A stretch of DNA of 64,000 bases from Bacteroidota bacterium (GTDB lineage: Bacteria > Bacteroidota > Bacteroidia > Chitinophagales > Chitinophagaceae). A model generated the notes under the pieces. The model searched no databases, was not told the origin of the DNA, and saw only the letters and a program-made list of their open reading frames with translations. The first letter of the stretch is position 1, and every line of letters starts with the position of its first letter. Below, piece by piece: positions 10,499 through 18,242 of this stretch. The stretch is taken from contig JAFDXJ010000046.1 of assembly GCA_018268015.1 (NCBI GenBank), positions 1 to 64,000 on the forward strand. Direction: 5' to 3'. The translations under genes were made by a program, and so were the position numbers.

Positions 10499-11279
10499 AA
10501 AAAGTTGTTTTATTATTGATGCCCATTCCAAATAAAGCAAAGTCATATTTTACCGGATCATGCTTATCAAATTTTTTTAATTGTGCAGTCAGCTTACAGG
10601 CAGTTTGCCAATTTGGCTTTTCATCTTTCAGTAATTTCAATTGCTTCGCGGTTCTTAATACATGGATATCAAGTGGGCAAATCAGATCAGCCGCTTGTAA
10701 CTTTTCCCATATTCCAAAGTCCACGCCGGATGTGTCTTTGCGTACCATCCAACGTAAGAACATATTTAATCTTTTACAAGTAGAGTTTTTTTCGGGTGCT
10801 GCTATATGTTTTTTTGTTCTGCATGCCGCAATGCCCGTTTCATCTTCAAAAAAGTAATGGTAAAATCCATTCAGGGCATTTTCCATTTTGTTTTGCCGGG
10901 TAGGCTTGGTCTTTAGAAATGCATTTTCAAGAGATTGATTTGAGGCATAATGTTTCTGTAAAAATCGGAGAAAAAATTGGACATCATCCCCATTAAAAGT
11001 GCGGTGTTTGAAGTTTGAAAAAATATTTAATTCTTTTGATGTGAAATGTGTAACAAAATCATGGGGACTGTTATCCATTCTGCACATCAGTTCTTTTGTT
11101 TTAGCAATGATGACCTTTCGGTTACCCCAGGAAAAAATGGCAGCAAAAAGGCCTGCTATTTCAATATCTTGTTTTTTGTTGTAAGCGTGTGGAATGGAAA
11201 TAGGATCCTGATCAATAAAATTGATATGATTATAAAGTTCAAAATTGCGTTCAAGTAATTCTTTTAATGTATCAAACAT
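10479..11279 (-). CDS. TIGR02757 (DUF2400) family protein
   Basis: A 266-residue protein from ATG 11279 (MFDTLKELLERNFELYN). Family landmarks are DPISIPHAYNKKQDIEIAGLFAAIFSWGNRKVII, then MDNSPHDFVTHFT, RLNMFLRWMVRKD, GIWEKLQAADLICPLDIHVLRTAKQL and the closing DPVKYDFALFGMGI. The LDxH string and the helix-rich layout resemble the helix-hairpin-helix DNA glycosylase fold, and a DNA-repair role has been considered plausible for this family, but none is established. It is followed by an overlapping small gene. ATG 11288 is an alternative start three residues longer. Confidence 0.85.
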   Translation of the reverse strand: MFDTLKELLERNFELYNHINFIDQDPISIPHAYNKKQDIEIAGLFAAIFSWGNRKVIIAKTKELMCRMDNSPHDFVTHFTSKELNIFSNFKHRTFNGDDVQFFLRFLQKHYASNQSLENAFLKTKPTRQNKMENALNGFYHYFFEDETGIAACRTKKHIAAPEKNSTCKRLNMFLRWMVRKDTSGVDFGIWEKLQAADLICPLDIHVLRTAKQLKLLKDEKPNWQTACKLTAQLKKFDKHDPVKYDFALFGMGINNKTTFYDKYSN

Positions 11280-11299
11280 AGAAATCACTTCCGCTATCT

Positions 11300-12439
11300 T
11301 TAGCCGATTGCATTATTTAAATCTTCCATGAGATCATCTGCATCTTCAATACCGATGCTTAAACGAATGAGGCCATCTCTTAAACCATTTTTAATACGCT
11401 CTTCACGAGGTATTGACGCATGAGTCATGGAAGCCGGATGATTGACCAGGGATTCCACGCCGCCAAGGCTCTCAGCCAAAGCAAAGATGCTTGTGGAAGA
11501 TAAAAAGCGCGTTGTATTTTCAGGGCTGTCATCCACTAATTCAAAGCTAAGCATACTCCCAAAAGCTTTCATTTGTTTTTTAGCAATATCATGATTGGGA
11601 TGATCTTCAAATCCCGGCCAGAATACTTTAGATACTTTGGAATGATTTCGTAAAAATCGGGCAATCTTTTCCCCATTTTCACAATGCCTTTGCATCCGTA
11701 CATGAAGTGTTTTAATGCCACGTAAAACCAAAAAGCAATCCTGAGGCCCGGGTATGGCGCCGCAACTTTTTTGAATAAAATACAATTCCTCCCTAAGTGA
11801 ATCATCATTCATGATAAGTGCGCCTTGTATAACATCACTATGGCCGGCCAAATATTTTGTAACAGAATGCATCACGATATCTGCTCCTAAAGTTATCGGA
11901 TTTTGTAAATAGGGTGAGGCAAATGTATTATCTACGCAAACCAGGATACCATGTTTTTTTGCAATTGAAGCAATCGCTTGGATATCTGTAATATTCATTA
12001 AGGGATTGGTAGGTGTTTCCAGCCAAATTAATTTGGTATTTTTTGTAATGGCCTTTTCAACAAGGGAAGCATCCTGTGTATTAAGAAAATGAAATTGTAT
12101 TCCAAATTTTGCATAGATTTTTGTGAATAAGCGGTATGTCCCTCCATACATATCATTTGCTGTGATTACTTCATCACCCGGCTTTAAGAGTTTAATAACT
12201 GCATCTGTAGCCGCTACTCCACTACTGAATGAAAGGGCATGCTTACCTTGTTCAATCACGGCTAATGCGCGTTCCAAAGCAGAACGGGTGGGATTTTGCG
12301 AGCGGGCATATTCATAGCCTTTATTTTTTCCGGGTGCTGATTGCACATAAGTGGATGTTTGAAAAATGGGTGTCATGATAGCGCCTGTAGAAGGGTCCGG
12401 TTCTACGCCCGCATGAATGTATTTTGTTGCGTCTCTCAT
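11300..12439 (-). CDS. Cystathionine gamma-synthase/lyase family PLP enzyme
   Basis: A 379-residue Cys/Met metabolism PLP-dependent enzyme. The PLP lysine lies in DIVMHSVTKYLAGHSDVIQGA, the cofactor-stacking region in ALSFSSGVAATDAVIKLLKPGDEVI and NDMYGGTYRLF, and substrate-binding arginines in RLSIGIED near the end. Members act as cystathionine gamma-synthase, gamma-lyase, beta-lyase or O-acetylhomoserine sulfhydrylase, and sequence inspection alone does not separate them. Its length and IPREERIKNGLRDGLIRLSIGIED ending favour the gamma-synthase/gamma-lyase branch. It is 21 bp from the TIGR02757 gene downstream and 41 bp from asnB upstream. Confidence 0.9.
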   Translation of the reverse strand: MRDATKYIHAGVEPDPSTGAIMTPIFQTSTYVQSAPGKNKGYEYARSQNPTRSALERALAVIEQGKHALSFSSGVAATDAVIKLLKPGDEVITANDMYGGTYRLFTKIYAKFGIQFHFLNTQDASLVEKAITKNTKLIWLETPTNPLMNITDIQAIASIAKKHGILVCVDNTFASPYLQNPITLGADIVMHSVTKYLAGHSDVIQGALIMNDDSLREELYFIQKSCGAIPGPQDCFLVLRGIKTLHVRMQRHCENGEKIARFLRNHSKVSKVFWPGFEDHPNHDIAKKQMKAFGSMLSFELVDDSPENTTRFLSSTSIFALAESLGGVESLVNHPASMTHASIPREERIKNGLRDGLIRLSIGIEDADDLMEDLNNAIG

Positions 12440-12479
12440 CTTACTTTTTTTAAAAGGTTGTTTTGCAAAGATGCATGAT

Positions 12480-14351
12480 TTATTTTAAGAGTGTGGCTGC
12501 ACATAAAAAACGCCAGTCGAAATTTTCGGGAGCGTGTGCACTTTTGGCCATGATATTTTGATGCATAATCGCTTTGTTTAATATTTTATGATCAACCAGT
12601 TTCTTTCTGGCACTCATCACCATGTCCTGTATCATTTTTGATTTCATCCAGTTTTCCTGGGGTGGCTCATATCCGGTCTTTCCTTTAGCCCAAATAATTT
12701 TTTCCGGTAATTTATTTTTCATGGCTTGCCTGAGCATCCATTTTGTATAGCCATTTCGTATTTTAAAATTATCCGGCATGGAAAAGATAAATTCTACAAA
12801 TGCATGATTTAAAAAGGGTAAACGTACTTCTAAAGAATTCGCCATGGAGTTTCTGTCTGCATATCTCAATAATTCGTCGAGGCCTGAATGAAAGCTGCTT
12901 TCAGTGAGTTGTTCTGAAAAACCTATAGGTATTTTTTGCAGGGATAAATCCTTCTCCAGGAATTCTTCCATTAATTCAGGATGGATAAATCCCGAACTTT
13001 TTAATTTTCTTTTCTGTGAAATGTTATATGCTGCAACAATAGTTTTAGGAAAAGTAGCAGTCAGATAATCACGCATGTCCCATTTCTCTAAAAACCGGTT
13101 CTTTGATAATTGTTGTTTTTCTAAATGAAATAAAGTTTTATTGTTTCTCCATAAGTCCTGTAAGAACCAGCGGGTATATTTGGTATAACCTCCAAGAATT
13201 TCATCCGCACCTTGACCATCTAAGATCACCCGAATATTATGCTCTTTTGCTTTTCTGTACACGAGGAATTGTGTGAGTACACTACTGCTTTGCAGTGGTT
13301 CTTCCTGATGATACATGAGTGTATCAAAATTTTCTGCCCAATCATTTTCTGAAGGATATAGAATCTCTTGTTGGATATCTAAAAAAGTAGCCACTTCCTT
13401 GCTTTTCTCTAATTCATCCTTTTCAAAACCCGGAAAGGAAGCCGTGAAGCAGATATTTTTCCAAAAGGCGCCCGGTGATTTCATGTTATGAATCATGGCT
13501 GCAATCGTAGCAGAATCAATACCTCCGCTAAGACTGTTACCTGTATTAACGTGGCTCCTTAATCGCCGGTTGACGGATGTTTCAAGCAAAGAATAGAATT
13601 CTTTTATCAACAAAGTTTCTTCTTTGTCTTGTGAAATTTTTGTAATAGTTGGCTGATACCATTTTTCAATTTCTAATCTGTGGGATTTTAATTGAATAGT
13701 CATCGAATGCCCTTGTGGCAGAGAAAAGATGTTTTTATAAAAGGTGTTTTTTTTATCTGCAAAACCGGTAATTTTTCCCAGGACGAGATAAGGTAATAAT
13801 CTTTCAACATCGAATTCCTTGGGATAACCGATAGCCCAAAATGCTTTCATTTCACTGGCAAAAATGAAGTTATCAAAAATGCACTCCTGCTTTTTTTCAA
13901 GTATATAGTAAAATGGTTTTTCACCAAAACGATCCCGGGCAATAAATAATTCATGGGTATTTTTATCATACAAAACAAAAGCAAACATGCCATCAAATTG
14001 ATGAAGGCAATCTTTTCCCCAATGATCAAAAGCGGCAGGAATAATTTCTGTATCGCCTTCTGTAAAAAAGGTATATCCTTTTTTGATCAAATATTCTTTT
14101 AATTCAAGGTAATTATATATCTCCCCGTTCAGCATGATGATATAATGCATGTAATGCAATGGCTGTGCGGCTTTTGGGGTTTTGTCCAGAATAGAAAGCC
14201 GGCGATGTGCGAAGCCACAAAGACCTTCATCATGAATCCAAAAGCCTTCGCCATCAGGACCGCGATGCGATAAGGCGACTGCCATTCTTGAGAGTTGTGG
14301 CAGCGAAACCTGAGATGAGTCAGTAGAAATTATACCGGCAATACCACACAT
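12480..14351 (-). CDS. asnB: Asparagine synthase (glutamine-hydrolysing)
   Basis: A 623-residue two-domain enzyme that makes asparagine from aspartate, ATP and glutamine. The N-terminal Ntn amidotransferase domain begins MCGIAGIIS, with Cys2 as nucleophile after Met removal, followed by SHRGPDGEGFW and LNGEIYNYLELKEYL. The C-terminal ATP-pyrophosphatase domain has the PP-loop NSLSGGIDSATIAAMI and DGQGADEILGGYTKY. Both catalytic halves look intact. Such asnB-type genes also occur in surface-polysaccharide loci, but none surrounds this one, so a metabolic role is favoured. Confidence 0.93.
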   Translation of the reverse strand: MCGIAGIISTDSSQVSLPQLSRMAVALSHRGPDGEGFWIHDEGLCGFAHRRLSILDKTPKAAQPLHYMHYIIMLNGEIYNYLELKEYLIKKGYTFFTEGDTEIIPAAFDHWGKDCLHQFDGMFAFVLYDKNTHELFIARDRFGEKPFYYILEKKQECIFDNFIFASEMKAFWAIGYPKEFDVERLLPYLVLGKITGFADKKNTFYKNIFSLPQGHSMTIQLKSHRLEIEKWYQPTITKISQDKEETLLIKEFYSLLETSVNRRLRSHVNTGNSLSGGIDSATIAAMIHNMKSPGAFWKNICFTASFPGFEKDELEKSKEVATFLDIQQEILYPSENDWAENFDTLMYHQEEPLQSSSVLTQFLVYRKAKEHNIRVILDGQGADEILGGYTKYTRWFLQDLWRNNKTLFHLEKQQLSKNRFLEKWDMRDYLTATFPKTIVAAYNISQKRKLKSSGFIHPELMEEFLEKDLSLQKIPIGFSEQLTESSFHSGLDELLRYADRNSMANSLEVRLPFLNHAFVEFIFSMPDNFKIRNGYTKWMLRQAMKNKLPEKIIWAKGKTGYEPPQENWMKSKMIQDMVMSARKKLVDHKILNKAIMHQNIMAKSAHAPENFDWRFLCAATLLK

Positions 14352-14430
14352 ATCAAAAATGTATTTGGTTCTCGAAACCTTTCCATGTACCTATTGAAAA
14401 ATTTAAAACATAGCTTTCTTTCAGTTTCAT

Positions 14431-15024
14431 TTATTCCTTATTTAGAATTTCATATTCCCTGAAAGCGAATGTATGTAAACGAGGAAAGAATTCATGAAAG
14501 CCATGCTGAATCAGGTGATAATTTTTTAAGAAAATATCATAGGCTCCGGTTTTACGTTCCAGGAATTTAGCGCGCATTTCTATGCCTGTAAAACTTTTTT
14601 CAATTCCGGTTTGATATTGATAATTTTCAAGCCAGTTATAAGAGATCATAGAAGGAAGCATTGTTTTAAATCTTTCAGGCAGAATGTCATAGGATATGGT
14701 CAGTGTAGTATAAATGTTTTCAACGAATTGATGCAACTTCACTGTTTTGGACTTTAGAATTTCCTTTGCCAAAAAGTGATCGTAGGCAATATCCAGGAAG
14801 GCCCCACAATATGCGCCTACAGCCGGTTTAAATACTTCTTTGATTTTTTTTACCTGATTATCTGTATCTGTAAAAGCGTCAATTCGACGATGAAGAATGA
14901 TCCCTTTTTGAATCTCTATGGGAAAGGTATAGCGCTTATTCCCTTTTACATAATCACTTATCATATTGCCCAGAAGTATCTGCTTATTTTGAAAAGAAAG
15001 ATATGCATGAGCCAGAAAGTTCAT
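14431..15024 (-). CDS. Acyl carrier protein phosphodiesterase (AcpH-like, DUF479)
   Basis: A 197-residue helical metal-dependent hydrolase of the HD-like AcpH family that removes the 4'-phosphopantetheine arm from ACP. Recognised by MNFLAHAYLSFQ, LLGNMISDYVKGN, IILHRRIDAFTDTD and LDIAYDHFLAKE; the His/Asp pairs in these strings are the expected metal ligands. It lies between the alpha/beta hydrolase gene and asnB, all on the minus strand, with short spacers that fit a loose operon. Confidence 0.88.
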   Translation of the reverse strand: MNFLAHAYLSFQNKQILLGNMISDYVKGNKRYTFPIEIQKGIILHRRIDAFTDTDNQVKKIKEVFKPAVGAYCGAFLDIAYDHFLAKEILKSKTVKLHQFVENIYTTLTISYDILPERFKTMLPSMISYNWLENYQYQTGIEKSFTGIEMRAKFLERKTGAYDIFLKNYHLIQHGFHEFFPRLHTFAFREYEILNKE

Positions 15025-15043
15025 CAGTTCTTAAAGTATATTA

Positions 15044-16498
15044 TTAATGTATAGTTTGATGTAGCCAGTTTGATATTGTTTCAAGCACTTCTACAGAAAA
15101 AGTTTCCGTTAATACGTCATATTCTTCAACGGTACATTGATTGCAATGTTGGAAAAGATGATTCAAATCAGGGAATATTTTTATAGTAACATTTTTATTC
15201 CCTGCTTTCTGAAGGGCGTGTTGAATAGCCGGTATATTTTGATCCAGATAGACCTGAATATCTTTTTCACCATTTAATGCAAGGACAGGGCATTTTACCT
15301 GATCCCAGTATTGAGTAGGATCTGTAGAAATAAAAAATTTATACCAAGGGGATAATTCTTGAGATACCTGTTTTGCATAATCATCCGGGGTGGCTGTATT
15401 GGCATGTAATTCCTGTTGAATGTATAAAGGGGTATTTTTTTTCCAATTAATGTAGTTTGATTTGATTGAATCCAAAAGAAAGCTATCGGGGCTACCTGGG
15501 TGTTTCCTTATGATATCTAAAGTATGTTGTGTAAGATTATAAAAAGCATTGAAAACACTATCACTTACCAGGTTCTTTAAAGGATCCGTTTGTTGGCGAA
15601 GGAGTATTTCAGAGCCGGGAATTCCGGTGCCCGCCAGTGAAACGATAAAAGCCAGGTGAGGCCATTTTGAATAAACCATAGGTGCGATCATGCCTCCTTC
15701 GCTATGGCCTATCAATCCAATTTTGGTTTTATCAATTTCATTTCTTTGCGATAAATATTGAATGCCTGCAAGTACATCATTGGCAAAATCTGCGCTGGTA
15801 GAGCCGGCAAAAACACCGGTTGTTTGTCCTTTTCCACGATCATCAATTCTTAAAGTAGCAAAACCATTTTTCGTGAGATAATCGGCAATTACAGCAAATG
15901 GTTTATGATTAAAAATTGTTTCATCGCGGTCTTGTTGCCCACTACCGGTAATCAATAAAGCAACAGGGAAGGGGCCTCCTTTTTTGGGAAAGGTGAGTGT
16001 AGCACCAAATTGAATAGAACTGTCTTTATTGAAATATACCACATCTTCACTATGGTAATCAAAGGGTGGCTTAGGTGTTTGTGGCCTGAGTTTGACTATT
16101 TCTTTCTTTGAAATCTGTCTGTATAAGATTAGTGGAAATGTGCTATTTGATTGATACCAGGTGCCGTCAATGGTAGTGTCATTTATTGTTCTTCCTTTAA
16201 AAATGGCCTTTAACATTTGCAATTCAGTATGAATGCTATCACCGACAAAAATGACTTTACTTAATGGAATTCCTATTACATTTTGATCCGGGCTATCCAT
16301 TGTACCGGACAAAGTACTATCCGGATTTATTGTAAAATGAAAAACGATTTTCACATCAACACCTACATTTATTTTCCCTTCCCAATCACCCAATATTTTT
16401 TGAGCATTCGCATTCATTGCTGCAAAAATTAAAAAGATAAACAGGAATACCCTTATTCTTTTATCTCCTGAAATATTTTGATTAGCCATGATCGTCAT
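15044..16498 (-). CDS. Exported alpha/beta hydrolase with N-terminal DUF3887-like module
   Basis: About 485 residues. After a signal peptide (FLFIFLIFAAMNANAQ) there is a ~110-residue beta-rich module (GDWEGKINVGVDVKIVFHFTINPDSTLSGTMDSPDQ) common in front of Bacteroidota serine hydrolases. An alpha/beta hydrolase domain follows: oxyanion-side string LLITGSGQQDRDETI, nucleophile elbow IGLIGHSEGGMIAP, Asp region CPVLALNGEKDIQV and His in FPDLNHLFQ. Substrate unknown; likely periplasmic or extracytoplasmic esterase/peptidase. Start is ATG 16498 or 16489, both just before the signal peptide; the ATG at 16564 would precede it by over 20 residues. Confidence 0.85.
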   Translation of the reverse strand: MTIMANQNISGDKRIRVFLFIFLIFAAMNANAQKILGDWEGKINVGVDVKIVFHFTINPDSTLSGTMDSPDQNVIGIPLSKVIFVGDSIHTELQMLKAIFKGRTINDTTIDGTWYQSNSTFPLILYRQISKKEIVKLRPQTPKPPFDYHSEDVVYFNKDSSIQFGATLTFPKKGGPFPVALLITGSGQQDRDETIFNHKPFAVIADYLTKNGFATLRIDDRGKGQTTGVFAGSTSADFANDVLAGIQYLSQRNEIDKTKIGLIGHSEGGMIAPMVYSKWPHLAFIVSLAGTGIPGSEILLRQQTDPLKNLVSDSVFNAFYNLTQHTLDIIRKHPGSPDSFLLDSIKSNYINWKKNTPLYIQQELHANTATPDDYAKQVSQELSPWYKFFISTDPTQYWDQVKCPVLALNGEKDIQVYLDQNIPAIQHALQKAGNKNVTIKIFPDLNHLFQHCNQCTVEEYDVLTETFSVEVLETISNWLHQTIH

Positions 16499-16803
16499 TC
16501 TTTTTTTTAAAAACAACTTCTTGAATGCAAACTTCCAGATTATATATGATTTTTCAAAAACCATTTATCCTATGTTAAGTAGCGTTAACGAATCTTCTGT
16601 ATGAATTTACATTTTATTAAACATTGGCTGAAATTCTTACTGGTATTGTATTTCAAAAGGATATCCAAATTTTTATTCGGAGGCATTTTTCCGTTTATCG
16701 GATTAAAGTACGAAAACATTCATATTTATCCTTTTTATCTTTTATGGGGGATCAGCCTGTTCTAGATTTGATTTTTCAATTCAATTTTTCACACTTTAAA
16801 AAA
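16499..16803. other. Divergent intergenic region between the hydrolase and PepSY-like genes
   Basis: About 300 bp without a convincing gene. It is AT-rich and holds the promoters of both flanking genes; the only clear signal is the -7 box at 16763-16770. A plus-strand frame open from 16624 has no family character and is read as non-coding upstream sequence. Confidence 0.6.
16763..16770 (+). promoter_or_regulatory. Putative -7 box (TAGATTTG)
   Basis: Perfect TAnnTTTG match 33 bp upstream of ATG 16804 of the small exported protein. It supports the short start, because a start at 16624 would lie far upstream of the transcript. Confidence 0.45.
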
Positions 16804-17286
16804 ATGATCATGAAACAGTTATTAAAAAATCAAAAGCAAGGCAGCTTTGCAAATACTGCCAAAAAATCATTTGCAATTTTGGGTATATTACTTTCTTTGG
16901 GCTTGTATTCTTATGCAGGTACAAATGGAGCACAAGTGCGTGCGGAAAGTAATTTTGAGAAAGTTTTTTCTAATGCCACGAATGTTCACTGGAATCAAAG
17001 TGGTGATTATTTTCAGGCTAATTGTTTGTTGGAGGGTAAACAAACTCATGTATTTTATAATGCTGAAGGAGAATACCTTTGCCTTACCAGGGAGATCGAA
17101 TACAAAGATTTACCGGAGAATGCAAGAGCATTGATCAGCAAAAAATATGAAGGTTATACACCTTTCGAAACAATTTCATTCACGAGTAAAGATGCCGGGA
17201 ATGCGTTTTATTGTTCTCTGTTGAACGGCTCTGAAAAGAAGGTTCTAAAAATAAATTATGATGCAAGCGTGGCTACCGTAGAATGA
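16804..17286 (+). CDS. Small exported PepSY-like protein
   Basis: 160 residues. The N-terminus (MIMKQLLKNQ...) is followed by a hydrophobic stretch SFAILGILLSLGLYSYAG, a signal peptide. The mature part (VRAESNFEKVFSNATNVHWNQSGDYFQANCLLEGKQTHVFYNAEGEYLCLTREIEYKDLPENARALISKKY) follows the pattern of small periplasmic PepSY/BLIP-like proteins of Bacteroidota, in which NAxxVxW and a YNxxGE string recur. Family function is not established. A strong bidirectional terminator follows at once. Confidence 0.75.
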   Translation: MIMKQLLKNQKQGSFANTAKKSFAILGILLSLGLYSYAGTNGAQVRAESNFEKVFSNATNVHWNQSGDYFQANCLLEGKQTHVFYNAEGEYLCLTREIEYKDLPENARALISKKYEGYTPFETISFTSKDAGNAFYCSLLNGSEKKVLKINYDASVATVE

Positions 17287-17303
17287 AAAGGAATTACTGA
17301 AAT

Positions 17304-17332
17304 AAAAAAAACCGGCATTGCCGGTTTTTTTT
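17304..17332. terminator. Bidirectional Rho-independent terminator
   Basis: ACCGGC-ATT-GCCGGT stem flanked by eight A on the left and eight T on the right, between two convergent genes. The minus-strand gene's stop codon lies at its edge. Confidence 0.9.
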
Positions 17333-18035
17333 ATGAGAAACGCTTTTTAAAATTATTATTTCTTCCATTATTATTCCGGTTATTTCCATTCCGGTTTTCT
17401 CGTTGTCCGCTATTGCGGTTGTTTCGTTGATTTCTGTTGCTGAAATTTTGTCTACGCGAATTTCCATTTCTAAAATCATCACGTTCAAACCCGGATGCCT
17501 GATGCTTAATAAATGGAGTATTACTGAACTCCAGTTTTCCGTCAGAAATGACGCTTAATTCTGTTCGAATGGAATCATCTTGAACAAGTTCTTTATGCCA
17601 GGTGCTGTATGTCAACTTCATATAATAAGCGATGGCATTAGCAAATCCTGATTTTTTTTCAGGATCATTTTCCTGTAGTGCCTTATTTACAAGTACTTCC
17701 AGGTTTTTTCCAAGATGAATGAATTTAGGTCTTCTATTGGGATAGGAGATAGGGTCAGATTTGGCCTTGTATGTTTCCTTTTGAGGAACGGGATAAGGAC
17801 TGTCCACATCCAGTTTAAAATCGCTGATAAAAAATAAATGATCCCAGAGCATATGCCTGAAGTCTTCTACATTTTTTAAATGAGGATTCAGTGCGCCCAT
17901 GAGTTCTATAACAATTTGCGCCTGTTCTTGTCTTTTTGGCTTTTCTTCAATCGTTAACAGGTATTCCACCATTTTTTGGATATGCCTTCCATATTCACGC
18001 ATTACAAGATAGTTCCGACCCGTATTATATTCCAT
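17331..18035 (-). CDS. DUF4290 protein with Asn/Arg-rich C-terminal tail
   Basis: A 234-residue cytoplasmic protein. The first ~175 residues (MEYNTGRNYLVMREYGRHIQKMVEYLLTIEEKPKRQEQAQIVIELMGALNPHL...) are the helical DUF4290 domain, known almost only from Bacteroidota and without assigned function. From about residue 185 on it becomes almost pure Asn, Arg, Gly and Ser with spaced Phe (FRNGNSRRQNFSNRNQ... and FKKRFS at the end). Such disordered, basic tails usually bind RNA. Its stop codon lies in the shared terminator. Confidence 0.85.
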   Translation of the reverse strand: MEYNTGRNYLVMREYGRHIQKMVEYLLTIEEKPKRQEQAQIVIELMGALNPHLKNVEDFRHMLWDHLFFISDFKLDVDSPYPVPQKETYKAKSDPISYPNRRPKFIHLGKNLEVLVNKALQENDPEKKSGFANAIAYYMKLTYSTWHKELVQDDSIRTELSVISDGKLEFSNTPFIKHQASGFERDDFRNGNSRRQNFSNRNQRNNRNSGQRENRNGNNRNNNGRNNNFKKRFS

Positions 18036-18242
18036 ATCATTTTTTGAAAGGGCAAATATACTGCATGTTTTCTCATTTTTGACCTGAAAAAGTGCTTTAA
18101 CAAATGAATGCTACTTTCGTTTTCTGTTTTTATTCCTCATTCTCCGGGTTTTTAATGAAATAAGGGGCATGATTAATAATAGTTTTGTTACTTCATTCGT
18201 TAAATGACAGCGATAGGCAATGTTACACAATTTGACTTTTCA

